64,000 nt of DNA from Paracoccus subflavus (GTDB lineage Bacteria; Pseudomonadota; Alphaproteobacteria; Rhodobacterales; Rhodobacteraceae), in the NCBI RefSeq assembly GCF_004310345.1, contig NZ_SISK01000009.1, forward strand, positions 1 through 64,000, written 5' to 3'. Under the pieces are notes generated by a model. The model had not been told where the DNA came from and did not search any database. It saw only the letters and a list, made by a program, of their open reading frames with translations. The translations under genes and the position numbers were made by a program. Within the stretch, counting starts at the first letter, position 1. Every line of letters begins with the position of its first letter. Of the stretch, positions 15,889 through 25,397 are shown piece after piece.

Positions 15889-17384
15889 ATGACTTGCACA
15901 CTGAATCGCCGCGGCTTTCTGGCCGCATCCGCTACCATGGCCGCAGCTTTTGCCATCCCGCGCACCAGCATGGCGCAGCCAGCCGCGCTGGCCTTGCAGG
16001 CAGCGACGCGCACGCTGGACATCGATGGCCGCGCCGCCACGGTTTTCGGGCTGATCAACGGCAGCGGAGCGACCGGGCTGACGCTGGATCCGGGCCAGCG
16101 TTTCCTGCTGGACCTGACCAATGATCTGACCGAACCGACGATCATTCACTGGCATGGACAGATCCCGCCGAACGCACAGGACGGCGTTCCCGATATGCCG
16201 ATGCCGCTGCTGCAGTCAGGAGAGACGCGTGCCTATGATTTTGAGGCCGCAGCCGGCACGCATTGGATGCACAGCCATGTGCCCATTCAGGAGATGCAGT
16301 TGCTGGCCGCGCCCCTGATCGTCCGCCGCCCCGAGGATCTGCGAGCTGATCGGCAAGAGGTCACCATGTTCCTTCACGACTTTTCGTTCCGCCCGCCGGA
16401 AGAGGTGCTGGCCGAAATCCGCTTGGGAAAGGGGCATGGCGAGGCCGCCGAAGCCGATATGTCGCAACCAGCCGATCCCCATGCCGGCCATGACATGGGT
16501 GGCGGTATGGCCATGAACGGGATGTCGGAAATGGGCGGCATGTCCATGCCCGGTATGGCCGGGATGCAGATGGACCTGAACGACTTCGATTCGATGCCTA
16601 TCTGGTGAATGACCGCACCTTGAGCGACCCGGAAGTTGTGCGGGTGGAAAAGGGCGGCCGAGTCCTGCTGCGGGTCATCAATGCGGCTGCTGCCACGGTG
16701 TTCTGGCTCGACAGCGGCGAGGTTCCGGGTCGGCTTGTGGCGGTGGATGGCCAGCCGGTGCAGCCCTTGCCAGGAACGCGCTTCGGTCTGGCCATGGGGC
16801 AGCGCCTGGATATCGAGCTTGACCTGCCCGCCGAAGGCGGCGCCTGGCCGATCCTTGCGCTGCGCGAAGGCGCGCATGAGCGCACCGGCCTGATCCTTGC
16901 GACCGCTGGCGCCAACGTGCCGGTCATTCTCGGAATGGCAGACGAGGCCGCACCTGCATTCGATATCGACCTTGCGCAGGAAGCCGCCTTGCGTGCCGTT
17001 GCGCCGCTGACAGAACGAGTTGCCGATGCGTCACCCATGGTGATGTTGAGCGGACAGATGCAGCCCTATCGCTGGACCATCAATGCCCGCGTGTTCGAGG
17101 ACCGCGCCCCGGTCACAGCAATATCCGGCCAGCGAGTCGAGATTATGTTTCACAACATGTCGATGATGGGCCATCCCATGCATCTGCATGGCCATCATTT
17201 CCAAGTTGTCGCGATCAATGGCAGACGGTTTTCCGGTGCATTGCGCGACACGGTCTATGTGCCGCCCATGTCGATGGTCACGGTGGCGCTGGATGCGGGC
17301 GAGGCGGCGGAATGGATGCTGCATTGTCACCACATGCCGCATCTTGCCAGCGGCATGATGACGACGTTCGCGGTCTCGGCGTGA
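15889..17384 (+). pseudogene. Multicopper oxidase (CopA/CueO type) with a single-base frameshift
   Basis: Two frames together make one protein of about 497 residues. The first (15889-16608) has a Tat signal (NRRGFLAASATMAAAF), the copper ligands IIHWHGQ and HWMHSHVP, and a Met/His-rich stretch (about 195-230). The second (to 17384) carries HPMHLHGHHFQV and MLHCHHMPHLASGM, which supply the type 1 and remaining type 2/3 ligands. The break is at about 16588-16592: adding one T to GATTCGAT gives DFDFDAYLVNDRTL, the expected family sequence. All copper-site motifs are intact, so the lesion is recent or a sequencing error. The product would oxidise Cu(I) in the periplasm. Confidence 0.85.
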
Positions 17385-17394
17385 CGGGAGTGAC

Positions 17395-18012
17395 ATGATG
17401 TTTCAGCGACGCATGATCCTGACCCTGGCCCTTACCGCCCCGGCGATGGCCATCGCACCGCGCCTATCTTGGGCTGGTCATTCGCTTCCACCCGAATTCC
17501 GCAGGCAGCTTGAACATGACGCGAATGCGCCGATCTTCGGCAATCCTGATGGCGATGCGACTCTGATCGAGTTCTTCGACTATAACTGCCAGTTCTGCCG
17601 CGCGATGATGCCAGTGGTGGATGCCGTGTTAGGAGCCGATCCCGGCTTGCGGATGGTGATGCGGGAATGGCCGGTCTTTGGCGAGGGTTCGGTTTTCGCG
17701 GCCCGCGCGGCGCTGGCGTCGCGCAAGCAGGGCCGCTACGCCGACTTTCATCGCGTCCTGTTGAGTCAGAAACCCCGGGCCGAAAGGGCCAGCGTCCTGC
17801 GTGTCGCGCGATCCATGGGTTTAGACACTCAGCAGTTGCAGCGCGATATGGGCGGCCTGGAGATTGCCCAACATATCCAGAAGTCCAATGCGCTGGCCGA
17901 GGCGATGGGGCTTGTCGGCACACCCACCTTCATCGCCGGATCGGATTCGCGCTTTGGCGCCATTTCGTCAGCGAAACTGGCCGAACTTGTCGCCGCCGCG
18001 CGGCGCAACTGA
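17395..18012 (+). CDS. DsbA-like periplasmic thiol-disulfide oxidoreductase
   Basis: The 205-residue protein has a signal peptide (LTLALTAPAMAIAPRLSWA). Its thioredoxin-fold DsbA domain has the active site CQFC in FFDYNCQFCRAMMP (about residue 65) and the cis-Pro loop GLVGTPTFIAG near 180. It starts 11 bp after the oxidase stop. Such proteins (ScsC/Com1-like) protect or reduce periplasmic thiols under copper stress. Its place between the oxidase and DUF305 genes suggests it belongs to the copper operon. Confidence 0.88.
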   Translation: MMFQRRMILTLALTAPAMAIAPRLSWAGHSLPPEFRRQLEHDANAPIFGNPDGDATLIEFFDYNCQFCRAMMPVVDAVLGADPGLRMVMREWPVFGEGSVFAARAALASRKQGRYADFHRVLLSQKPRAERASVLRVARSMGLDTQQLQRDMGGLEIAQHIQKSNALAEAMGLVGTPTFIAGSDSRFGAISSAKLAELVAAARRN

Positions 18013-18036
18013 CATATTTCACGAAAGGACAACGTC

Positions 18037-18558
18037 ATGGATCATTCTGATCAACACAACAGCCACGGAAGCCTGAGCGGCGGAAGCTATGGCCGTTTTG
18101 CGGCGATGATCGTCACCTCGACGGTCATCATGTTCGGGTTGATGTATCTGAACACCTGGGCGATCGATCACGTCTTTTTCAGCCAGACCCGGATGTGGAT
18201 GGCGCTCTACATGGGCGGTGCCATGGCGCTGATCATGTTGGCCTTCATGCTGGGGATGTATCGCAGTCCGCGTGCCAATTTGATCGTCGCGGGCGTTTCG
18301 ATTCTGGCATTTGCGCTTGGCCTGTTTCTGGTCCGCAGTCAGGCAACGGTCGATGATACCGCCTGGATGAAGGCGATGATTCCGCATCATTCCATTGCGA
18401 TCCTGACATCCACCCGTGCGGATATCTCGGATCCTCGCGTCCGGGCGCTGGCGGACAGCATCATCGAGGCGCAGACTCTGGAAATCGCGGAGATGAAGGC
18501 GCTGATCGCCGATCTGGAAGGCGGGCCAGCGGCGACGCCAGAGGTCGATGGGCGCTGA
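18037..18558 (+). CDS. DUF305-family membrane protein
   Basis: The 173-residue protein has three hydrophobic segments (about 22-43, 55-77, 82-102). Its outer C-terminal domain contains the DUF305 motif WMKAMIPHHSIAIL, where the His pair is typical. The N-terminus is His/Ser/Gly-rich. DUF305 proteins are often encoded with copper oxidases and P-type ATPases and may bind metal. It follows the DsbA-like gene by 24 bp with AAAGGA as ribosome site. Confidence 0.85.
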   Translation: MDHSDQHNSHGSLSGGSYGRFAAMIVTSTVIMFGLMYLNTWAIDHVFFSQTRMWMALYMGGAMALIMLAFMLGMYRSPRANLIVAGVSILAFALGLFLVRSQATVDDTAWMKAMIPHHSIAILTSTRADISDPRVRALADSIIEAQTLEIAEMKALIADLEGGPAATPEVDGR

Positions 18559-18639
18559 AGATTCGGCACGGCAATCGCAGAAGTCGCTGCGCTTGCCGCT
18601 TCCATCTGAAGATACAAGGAAAGGACAAGGAGCAATCAC

Positions 18640-19290
18640 ATGCTGACACGCAGACATTTCATCCGCACGACGACGGCGCTGTTTTCGGCGGCCGCCGCCA
18701 CGCCGGTCATGGCCTCAACCTGGCCCGACACGGCGCAAAAGGCCGCTTGGGATGCCGAGGTCGAGGCCGGTGGTCCCAATCCCTGGGGACTGCACGCGCG
18801 TTACCTGCCGCAGCGAGTCACTGCGAACGCAGGGCTGGTGCCGGGCGACATTCATGTCGATGCGGTGGCCCGATACCTTTATCACATCGAAGAGGGCGGC
18901 ACGGCGATGCGTTACGGCGTGGCCATCGGCAGGGGCGATCTTTACGAGCCGGGCACCTATACGATCAAACGCAAGGCCGAATGGCCGCATTGGACCCCGA
19001 CGCGCAACATGATCGAGCGCGAACCCGAGGTCTATGCGCAATATGAGGACGGCATGGAACCCGGCCCTCGGAACGCTCTGGGTTCGCGTGCGCTGTATCT
19101 CTATCTCGGCGAGCGCGACACCTATCTGCGCATTCACGGCACGCCGTTTCCGACCTCGATCGGCAGCAGGGCCAGTTCCGGCTGCGTCCGCATGGTCATG
19201 GCCCATATCAACGGGCTCTATCCACGGGTCCAGATGGGCGCGACGGCCTATCTCTATTCGCCGGAGGGCAGCGTGACGGCCATAAGCTAA
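18640..19290 (+). CDS. L,D-transpeptidase (YkuD domain)
   Basis: The 216-residue protein has a Tat-like leader (TRRHFIRTTTALFSAAAA). The YkuD domain (about 65-210) holds the active-site motif HGTPFPTSIGSRASSGCVRM with the catalytic Cys near residue 186. It cross-links peptidoglycan stems (3-3 links) or attaches proteins to the wall. It sits at the end of the copper operon; copper is known to inhibit L,D-transpeptidases in other bacteria, which may explain the linkage, but that is inference. Confidence 0.9.
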   Translation: MLTRRHFIRTTTALFSAAAATPVMASTWPDTAQKAAWDAEVEAGGPNPWGLHARYLPQRVTANAGLVPGDIHVDAVARYLYHIEEGGTAMRYGVAIGRGDLYEPGTYTIKRKAEWPHWTPTRNMIEREPEVYAQYEDGMEPGPRNALGSRALYLYLGERDTYLRIHGTPFPTSIGSRASSGCVRMVMAHINGLYPRVQMGATAYLYSPEGSVTAIS

Positions 19291-19306
19291 ACGGCTGCCC
19301 TCCGGC
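19260..19306. terminator. Shared hairpin between convergent L,D-transpeptidase and lipoprotein genes
   Basis: Perfect 13-bp arms GCCGGAGGGCAGC / GCTGCCCTCCGGC with a 21-nt loop that contains the transpeptidase stop codon. It serves two genes that converge at 19290/19318. Confidence 0.6.
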
Positions 19307-19317
19307 GATGCCGGGCG

Positions 19318-19590
19318 TCAGGACGTGCGCGCGTTGCAGATATGGTTGCCATTCGCGGCGCGCAGCGGCACCAGCGTCGTTTCGACCGGCCCGGCATGAT
19401 AATACCAATAGCAATCATCCGCCGGGTCCAGCCGCGCCGTGGTCAGGTCTTGATTGGGGCCGGCGATGGCGACGACCTCGTTCGGAATGGGATAGGGCGA
19501 GGCCGCTTCGGCAGCGATATCGGGCGTCTGGGCCGCGCATCCGGCAAGGACGAGCAGCGTCAGGGCAATGGCGGCGGTTCTTTTCTGCAT
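19318..19590 (-). CDS. Small lipoprotein of unknown function
   Basis: 90 residues with a lipobox LVLAGCAAQ (Cys18) after a short hydrophobic leader, so it is probably lipid-anchored. The mature part has two further Cys (DDCYWYYHAGPVETT and ICNARTS) that could form a disulfide. It is the last gene of a minus-strand set with a cytochrome c and a DUF411 gene. No family is recognised. Confidence 0.7.
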   Translation of the reverse strand: MQKRTAAIALTLLVLAGCAAQTPDIAAEAASPYPIPNEVVAIAGPNQDLTTARLDPADDCYWYYHAGPVETTLVPLRAANGNHICNARTS

Positions 19591-19628
19591 GGGAGACTCC
19601 TTGAGTGGGGTGGTATCGCGCTTGGGTG

Positions 19629-20084
19629 TTACGGCGCGCTGTCTTTGGTGATGCGGCTCTGGATTGCGCGCTCGCGTTCCGGCCAGGTGGATTTGATATA
19701 GGCCAGAACGGCGGCGATTTCGGCGTCGCTCATGACATCGCCGAAGCCGGGCATGTCGCTTTCATAGCCATCACCGACCACGGCGGCGGTGCCGTCGCGG
19801 ATGATCTGTACCAGAAGCGCGTCGGCGTGATGCCATGTGTGGCCGGTCTCGTCATGCGGGGGCGCCGGATAGCGGCCATTTGCGAGCGGGGTCTGCCAGT
19901 CCGGCTGGCCTTCCAGATCGGCGCCGTGGCAACTGGCGCAGTTTTCGGCGTAGAGCCGCTGGCCAAGCGTTATCACGGCCTGATCCTGCGCGGCTGTTCC
20001 GGTGGCCCCGCTGCCGCGCCAGAGGATCAGGATCGCAGCGGCCAGACCGACCGCTGCGATGAGGATGAGTGCGTTGCGCCCCAT
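19629..20084 (-). CDS. Membrane-anchored c-type cytochrome
   Basis: The 151-residue protein starts at 20084 with an uncleaved-looking membrane helix (about 5-23). The haem site is CASCHG (near 50), and a distal Met ligand lies in YESDMPGFGDVMSDAEI. It lies 4 bp after the DUF411 gene in the copper region. Many copper gene sets carry such a cytochrome, perhaps as electron acceptor for the multicopper oxidase or for cuprous ion. The partner is not known. Confidence 0.85.
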   Translation of the reverse strand: MGRNALILIAAVGLAAAILILWRGSGATGTAAQDQAVITLGQRLYAENCASCHGADLEGQPDWQTPLANGRYPAPPHDETGHTWHHADALLVQIIRDGTAAVVGDGYESDMPGFGDVMSDAEIAAVLAYIKSTWPERERAIQSRITKDSAP

Positions 20085-20088
20085 TTTG

Positions 20089-20568
20089 CTACCCGCCCAG
20101 CGGAAAGGCGCGCCCGTCACCGGCAATACCACCCCAGGCGATGACCTCAGCGGTGGCCTCGACCCCGCCGCCCATGCCCGGCGATCCGGCGGGCATCCCC
20201 GGCACGGCGATTCCCGTGATGTCCAGGCGCTGTTCCAGAAGCTGCCTTATGGCCGCGAAGGGCACATGGCCCTCGACGATATAGCCGCCGATCCGGGTCG
20301 TGTGGCAGGACCACAGGTTTTCGGGCACGGCGGCATCGCGCTTCATGCCGACATAATCGCCGGTTTCGGTCGTCTCGACCTCGAAACCGGCCTCGATGGC
20401 CAGATCGGCCCAGGCGCCGCAGCAGCCGCAGCCGGGGTCCTTGGTGACACTCATCAGGTTCAGCTTTTCGTCCGAATCGGTGGCGGCAAAGGCAAGGTTA
20501 GAGCTTGTCGATAGCATCGCGGCGACCGCAAGGATCGCCCCGCGACGCGAGAGGTTAGGGTTGCTCAT
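20089..20568 (-). CDS. DUF411 periplasmic metal-binding protein
   Basis: The 159-residue protein has a signal peptide (RRGAILAVAAMLSTSSNLAFA). The DUF411 core has the signature KDPGCGCCGAWADLA, whose Cys trio is the probable metal site, then LWSCHTTRIGGYIVEGHVP. Members are found in copper-resistance loci and are thought to carry Cu(I) in the periplasm. It is encoded just upstream of the membrane cytochrome and on the same strand as csoR. Confidence 0.9.
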   Translation of the reverse strand: MSNPNLSRRGAILAVAAMLSTSSNLAFAATDSDEKLNLMSVTKDPGCGCCGAWADLAIEAGFEVETTETGDYVGMKRDAAVPENLWSCHTTRIGGYIVEGHVPFAAIRQLLEQRLDITGIAVPGMPAGSPGMGGGVEATAEVIAWGGIAGDGRAFPLGG

Positions 20569-20661
20569 GTCTGATTTCCTTCAGAATATTGCGCGCCGCA
20601 GGGTCGCTCACCTCTGTCGTGGCGCATTTGATCAGCTTGTGACCCCTCGGGTCTTACTCGG

Positions 20662-20985
20662 TCAGAGAGCAGCGGATCGCGGAGGGGGCAGCGGAAAACG
20701 CGGCCTGGCGGATTTCATATCCACCAGTGGAGGAATGTGCCGGATTCGGCGTGGCGACCGGGCCGCATCCGGCGTGACCTCGGTATGGCCGAGCGCGGCA
20801 CAGGCCGCACAGTCGCCATGTGGAGAGTCGCGCTGCGGGGTGCAGCATTCATGCGCGGCTGGCGACAGGGATGTTTCGACCTTCGAGGCCGTCGGCGATG
20901 CTTCAGACGAGGCGGCGCCCGTCAGGGCCAGCGGCATCATCACCGCCAGCATGACAGCAAGCAGGGCCGACAGCAGGAACCGCAT
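20662..20985 (-). CDS. Small exported Cys-rich protein downstream of csoR
   Basis: 107 residues with an N-terminal hydrophobic segment (MRFLLSALLAVMLAVMMPLAL) and a central HECCTPQRDSPHGDCAACAALGH, a plausible metal-binding cluster. The C-terminus is Pro/Arg-rich. Its start shares a base with the csoR stop, so they are cotranscribed. It resembles the small Cys/His-rich protein at 15469 in character, though not in sequence. Confidence 0.6.
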   Translation of the reverse strand: MRFLLSALLAVMLAVMMPLALTGAASSEASPTASKVETSLSPAAHECCTPQRDSPHGDCAACAALGHTEVTPDAARSPRRIRHIPPLVDMKSARPRFPLPPPRSAAL

Positions 20986-21266
20986 CAGTCGCGCACCTTT
21001 TCCATCAGTTCGACGACCTCGCGGAACATCACCCGCTGACGGTCCTGATCGCCGGATTGGATCGCGTCTTCCATGCAGCTTCGCGCGTGATCATCGATCA
21101 GCAAGCGTTCGACGCCGCGCAGGGCAGACCGGATGGCGGCGGTCTGGTTCAGGATGTCGACGCAATAGCGCCCATCCTCGACCATGCGCGACACGCCCTG
21201 CACCTGACCGTTCAGGCGGGAAAGCCGCTTCAGGATCGCGTCTCGGTTCTGCTTGTCATGCGCCAA
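20985..21266 (-). CDS. csoR: CsoR-family metal-sensing repressor
   Basis: The 93-residue protein is all-helical (DUF156 family) with the family motifs LKRLSRLNGQVQGVSRMVEDGRYC and LIDDHARSC. The Cys in GRYC, His in DDHA and Cys in RSC form the Cys-His-Cys Cu(I) site of CsoR proteins. It is divergent from copA; two ATACC-N7-GGTAT operators lie between the genes. Copper binding should release DNA and turn on both directions. Confidence 0.92.
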   Translation of the reverse strand: MAHDKQNRDAILKRLSRLNGQVQGVSRMVEDGRYCVDILNQTAAIRSALRGVERLLIDDHARSCMEDAIQSGDQDRQRVMFREVVELMEKVRD

Positions 21267-21301
21267 GGAGGGCTCCGATCTTCAACATCCGCGGCTTGTG
21301 C

Positions 21302-21350
21302 TATACCCTCAAGGGGTATAGAGCAAGTCTGATATACCCCCTATAGGTAT
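21302..21350. promoter_or_regulatory. Twin CsoR-type operators in the csoR-copA intergenic region
   Basis: Box 1 (21302-21320) is TATACCC-TCAAG-GGGTATA. Box 2 (21334-21350) is ATACC-CCCTATA-GGTAT. Both contain ATACC-N7-GGTAT, the form of CsoR/RcnR-family sites with G/C tracts flanked by AT. Their start positions are 31 bp apart, about three helical turns, so both can lie on the same face. The copA start is 17 bp beyond box 2. Confidence 0.85.
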
Positions 21351-21366
21351 CTGCCGGGAGAGAGTC

Positions 21367-23730
21367 ATGGACCACAAGCACGATCATTCGCATCGGCATC
21401 ACGATCACGGAACACACGGTGGCGCACCGGCACAGGCTGATCCCGGCAAGGCCATCGACCCGGTTTGCGGCATGCAGGTGACGATCAAGCCCGAGGCGCG
21501 GCACCGCGACTATGAGGGACAGACCTTCTATTTTTGCTCGGACGGTTGCCAGTCGAAGTTCGACGGCGATCCGTGGTTCTACGCCTCGGGCGCGGCGGCC
21601 AAGGCCGACAAATCCGCGCCGGCAGGCACGCAGTGGACTTGCCCGATGCATCCCGAGATCGTCCGCGACGAACCCGGTGCCTGTCCGATCTGTGGCATGG
21701 CGCTGGAGCCGATGATCCCCTCGGATGAACCCAGCCATGAACTGACTGATTTCACCTGGCGGCTCTGGGTCAGCGTGGCCGCCGCCGTGCCGCTGCTGAT
21801 CCTGACCATGGGCGAGATGGTGGGCATCCCGGTCCGTGACTGGATCGGGCACCGCACCGCCGTATGGCTAGAGTTCCTGCTGGCCACGCCCATCGTGCTC
21901 TGGGCGGCGCGGCCCTTCTTTCAGCGCGGGTTGGATTCCTTCAAAAACCGCTCGCCGAACATGTGGACGCTGATCTCGCTGGGGGTCGGCGCGGCCTATC
22001 TCTATTCGCTGTTCGCGACCTTCCTGCCGGGTATCTTTCCCGAGGAATACCGGATGGGCGGCATGGTCGGCACCTATTACGAGGCTGCCGTGGTCATCGT
22101 TGCCCTGGTCTTTGTCGGGCAGGTGCTGGAACTGCGCGCGCGCGAACGCACAGGCGATGCGATCCGGGCACTGATGGATCTGGCACCCAAGACGGCGCGG
22201 CGCATCCTGCCTGATGGCAGCGAATATGATGCGCCGCTGGAAAACATCATGGCGGGCGACATGTTGCGGGTGCGGCCCGGCGACAGCGTGCCGGTCGATG
22301 GCGAGGTGGTCGAAGGGCGCTCATCGGTCGATGAAAGCATGATCACGGGTGAGCCGGTGCCGGTCGAAAAGGTGTCAGGCGACCGTGTGACAGGCGGCAC
22401 GATTAATAAGAACGGCTCATTGTCGATCCGCGCCACCGATGTCGGTGCCGATACGGTGCTGTCGCAGATCGTGCAGATGGTCGCGGGGGCGCGGCGGTCC
22501 AAGGCGCCTATTCAGGGGCTGGCCGACAGGGTTTCCGCGATCTTCGTGCCGACCGTCGTGGTGATCGCCATCGCGGCCTTTTTCGTCTGGCTGATCTTCG
22601 GCCCCAGCCCGTCCTATATCTTCGCCGTCGCCTCGGCGGTCTCGGTGCTGATCATCGCCTGTCCCTGTGCGCTTGGGCTGGCGACGCCGATTTCCATCAC
22701 CACGGCGGCGGGGCGTGGGGCGCAGGCCGGTGTGCTGGTCAAGAATGCCGAGGCGCTGGAACTGATGGCCGATGTCGACACCCTGATCGTCGACAAGACC
22801 GGCACCCTGACCGAAGGCAAGCCCGCGCTGACCGATGTGACCAGCTTCGGTGACGTGCCCGAGGATGAGTTGTTGGCCGCCGCCGCCGCGCTGGAACGCG
22901 CATCCGAACACCCGCTGGCAGAGGCGATTGTCGAGGGCGCGAAGGCGCGCGGGTTGAGCCTTGGCAATGGCGAGGAGTTCGAGGCCATCACCGGCAAGGG
23001 GGTGATCGGCAAGGTAGATGGCCGGGACGTGGCGCTTGGCAACAACGCGCTGATGACCTCGCTTGGCATCGACTGCGACACGGGCGAGGACACCGCCGAT
23101 CGTCTGCGCGGTGAAGGCAAGACCGCCATGTTTGTGGCGCGTGATGGCAGGCTGGCGGGGCTGGTCGCCGTGGCCGACCCGATCAAGCCCACCGCCGAGG
23201 CGGCGATCCGTGAGCTGCACGATCTGGGCATCAAGGTGATCATGGCAACCGGCGACAATGAACGCACGGCGCAGGCCGTGGCCAGCCGGTTGGGCATCGA
23301 CGAGGTCCGCGCCGGAATGCTGCCTGAAGGCAAGAAGGACCTGATCGACGCACTCCGCGGCAAGGGGAACAAGGTCGCCATGGCGGGCGACGGGGTAAAC
23401 GACGCACCGGCGTTGGCTGCGGCGGATGTCGGTATCGCCATGGGCACCGGCGCCGATGTGGCGGTCGAAAGCGCCGGGCTGACCCTGCTGGGCGGCGACC
23501 TGACAGGCATTGTCCGCGCCCGCAAGCTGGCCGTGGCCACCATGCGCAATATCCGACAGAATCTGTTCTTTGCTTTCATCTATAACGCAGCCGGGATCCC
23601 GGTGGCGGCAGGGATGCTCTATCCGGTCTTTGGCCTGCTGCTATCGCCGATGATCGCGGCGGCGGCCATGTCGCTGTCCTCGGTCTCGGTCATCGCCAAT
23701 GCGTTGCGGCTGAAGCGGGTGAAGCTATAG
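21367..23730 (+). CDS. copA: Copper-exporting P1B-type ATPase
   Basis: The 787-residue pump has a His-rich N-terminus ([15 protein letters not shown]). A YHS-type domain (about 31-75, CGMQV and FCSDGC) follows, then a heavy-metal-binding domain (88-115, TCPMHPEI and CPICGMAL). Eight membrane helices are expected. The transport motif is CPC at 432-434, the phosphorylated residue is Asp476 in [11 protein letters not shown], an HP motif lies near 515, and GDGVNDAP near 674. It moves Cu(I) from cytosol to periplasm using ATP. There is no classic CxxC metal-binding domain; the YHS/heavy-metal pair replaces it. CsoR is divergent and probably controls it. Confidence 0.93.
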   Translation: MDHKHDHSHRHHDHGTHGGAPAQADPGKAIDPVCGMQVTIKPEARHRDYEGQTFYFCSDGCQSKFDGDPWFYASGAAAKADKSAPAGTQWTCPMHPEIVRDEPGACPICGMALEPMIPSDEPSHELTDFTWRLWVSVAAAVPLLILTMGEMVGIPVRDWIGHRTAVWLEFLLATPIVLWAARPFFQRGLDSFKNRSPNMWTLISLGVGAAYLYSLFATFLPGIFPEEYRMGGMVGTYYEAAVVIVALVFVGQVLELRARERTGDAIRALMDLAPKTARRILPDGSEYDAPLENIMAGDMLRVRPGDSVPVDGEVVEGRSSVDESMITGEPVPVEKVSGDRVTGGTINKNGSLSIRATDVGADTVLSQIVQMVAGARRSKAPIQGLADRVSAIFVPTVVVIAIAAFFVWLIFGPSPSYIFAVASAVSVLIIACPCALGLATPISITTAAGRGAQAGVLVKNAEALELMADVDTLIVDKTGTLTEGKPALTDVTSFGDVPEDELLAAAAALERASEHPLAEAIVEGAKARGLSLGNGEEFEAITGKGVIGKVDGRDVALGNNALMTSLGIDCDTGEDTADRLRGEGKTAMFVARDGRLAGLVAVADPIKPTAEAAIRELHDLGIKVIMATGDNERTAQAVASRLGIDEVRAGMLPEGKKDLIDALRGKGNKVAMAGDGVNDAPALAAADVGIAMGTGADVAVESAGLTLLGGDLTGIVRARKLAVATMRNIRQNLFFAFIYNAAGIPVAAGMLYPVFGLLLSPMIAAAAMSLSSVSVIANALRLKRVKL

Positions 23731-23993
23731 AGGGCGATTGTGTACGATCAGATTTCCGCCGAGACAAGTGGCAGCCCATTCTCCTTCTGAATTGCGATCT
23801 GACGGTCGCGCTGTCGGTGCTGCCCGACAGCCCGGCATGGGCCGCATAGGCCCGTTCACTCATGCCCTGCATGTCGGGCTCCGAAGATGATGGTGATGTG
23901 CATCAGAAAGCACTGTTATTGCTCCGAATTCTCTACACTTCAGGGCGCACGAGAGCGATGCTGCATCAACGAAACGCTGCACCGGAGACCGAA

Positions 23994-24221
23994 ATGACCC
24001 GCAAACCCGCCCGTATCAATGACGCCGCCCTCGGCGCCTTCATCGCGAAAAAGGCCGAGATCGACTCGATGCTGGCCCGGTTGCAGGCCTTCAGCGAGGA
24101 CCATTTCGGGGCGGACCCGGATCAGGTGAACTGGGGCGACCTCGGCAGTCTCGAGTATCAGGCCCATCTGCTGAAACAGATCAGCGATTTTACCTTCGGC
24201 GAGGGCGAACACGCGGCCTGA
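23994..24221 (+). CDS. Small protein preceding a DUF3489 gene
   Basis: 75 residues, start at 23994, charged and helical (INDAALGAFIAKKAEIDSMLARLQAF), with no membrane segment. I know this type of protein only as a neighbour of DUF3489/DUF2924 genes in alphaproteobacterial mobile regions. It lies 97 bp before the DUF3489 gene on the same strand. Function unknown. The 263 bp upstream contain a degenerate minus-strand stretch near 23872 (SERAYAAHAGLS) that resembles the start of small prophage proteins. Confidence 0.6.
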   Translation: MTRKPARINDAALGAFIAKKAEIDSMLARLQAFSEDHFGADPDQVNWGDLGSLEYQAHLLKQISDFTFGEGEHAA

Positions 24222-24318
24222 CGCACGGATTCGAACCGACGGCCCAGCCCCGCCGAGAGCGGGGCCCGGCTCCGTAGAAGCCGACCGCGACCTGCGGCGG
24301 CGATGCACGGAGCCCACT

Positions 24319-24852
24319 ATGACGAAACTCACCGACACTCAGATCCTGATCCTGACCCGCGCCAGCGTCCGGCCGGGCAATCTCGCCCTGCCGCTGCCCA
24401 AGGGGCTGCATGGCGCCTCCGCGAAGATGGCCATCGGCCGGATGGCAAAACTCGGCTTCATCGAGGAGGTCGAAGCCAACCTCCGGCGTAACGAACCGCT
24501 CTGGCGCGAAACCGGCGATGGGCATGGTACCACGCTGATCGCCACCGATGCCGGGCTGGACGCCATCGGCATCGATCCTGTTCTGGTCGGGACCATGGCC
24601 GGATTACGCGACGCGAAGCCCGAGGTCATCGTCGCTGTCAAGCGCCCCGGCACGAAACAGGCCCAGCTGATCGCCATGCTGCAGCGCCCTGAAGGCGCGA
24701 CCATCGCCGAGATCGCAGGGAAACTGGAGTGGCGGTCGCACTCCATTCGGGGCGCGATCTCCGGATCGCTGAAAAAGAAGCTTGGCCTGCGGGTGATAGC
24801 CGAGGAATGCCCGGCTCGGGGTCGGGTCTATAAAATTTGCCCTGCCGGGTGA
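24319..24852 (+). CDS. DUF3489-domain protein
   Basis: 177 residues. The C-terminal half (about 105-175) is the DUF3489 winged-helix-like domain: KQAQLIAMLQRPEGATIAEIAGKLEW, then HSIRGAISGSLKKKLGL. The N-terminal half (about 1-85) is a second winged-helix-like region, LTDTQILILTRAS and MAIGRMAKLGFIEEV. DUF3489 proteins are common beside site-specific recombinases in mobile elements and are probably DNA-binding. It marks the left edge of the mobile region here. Confidence 0.8.
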   Translation: MTKLTDTQILILTRASVRPGNLALPLPKGLHGASAKMAIGRMAKLGFIEEVEANLRRNEPLWRETGDGHGTTLIATDAGLDAIGIDPVLVGTMAGLRDAKPEVIVAVKRPGTKQAQLIAMLQRPEGATIAEIAGKLEWRSHSIRGAISGSLKKKLGLRVIAEECPARGRVYKICPAG

Positions 24853-25052
24853 TCATTGCGGCCACCGCGCTTCCAGGGTGTCAGGGCACGGCATCATCAA
24901 TTCCTCGCTCGACGCCTGCCAGCTGCTTTCTGTGCGTAGCGCAGGATGGCTTTGACGCTGGTCGAGGTCCGTTGGTGAAGGATGGAAGAGGTGTGCTGGG
25001 GAGATTCACGGTTCGCGCAGATGGTGATTGCAGCCTGCAGGACGATCTCACG

Positions 25053-25397
25053 CTACTGATTTCGATCGCCTGTCGCGACCGTCAGATTGGCCAGCCGGCG
25101 TGGCAGGTCGGATCGGGCATGCAGAAAATCGATGATGATCACTTGCTCCGCCTCTTCGATAAAGACGACGAAATGCTGGCCTGCACGCGCGAAACGCAGA
25201 TCTTCTTTGAGAGCCGGGTCAATCAGCCGTCGGCAATCCTGTGATACTGCGCTTCCCGCCGCGATCTCACGGCAGATGGCGATCAGATCCTCCTCATAGG
25301 CTGTGGCCTGCCGCAACCCAAAGGTTTCGACTGTCCATCGGGCAATGTCGATCAGCGAAGCTTCTGCAGCCCGCGTCAGACGCCAGGGTTTCGGCAT
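25053..25397 (-). CDS. parE: ParE/RelE-superfamily toxin
   Basis: 114 residues with the ParE fold: WRLTRAAEASLIDIARWTVETFG at the N-terminus, RFARAGQHFVVFIEEAEQVIIIDFLHARSDL at the C-terminus. It overlaps the antitoxin stop by one base and is downstream of it, as in parDE operons. ParE toxins usually poison DNA gyrase; RelE relatives cut mRNA. The sequence fits the ParE group better, but the target is not shown. Confidence 0.85.
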   Translation of the reverse strand: MPKPWRLTRAAEASLIDIARWTVETFGLRQATAYEEDLIAICREIAAGSAVSQDCRRLIDPALKEDLRFARAGQHFVVFIEEAEQVIIIDFLHARSDLPRRLANLTVATGDRNQ

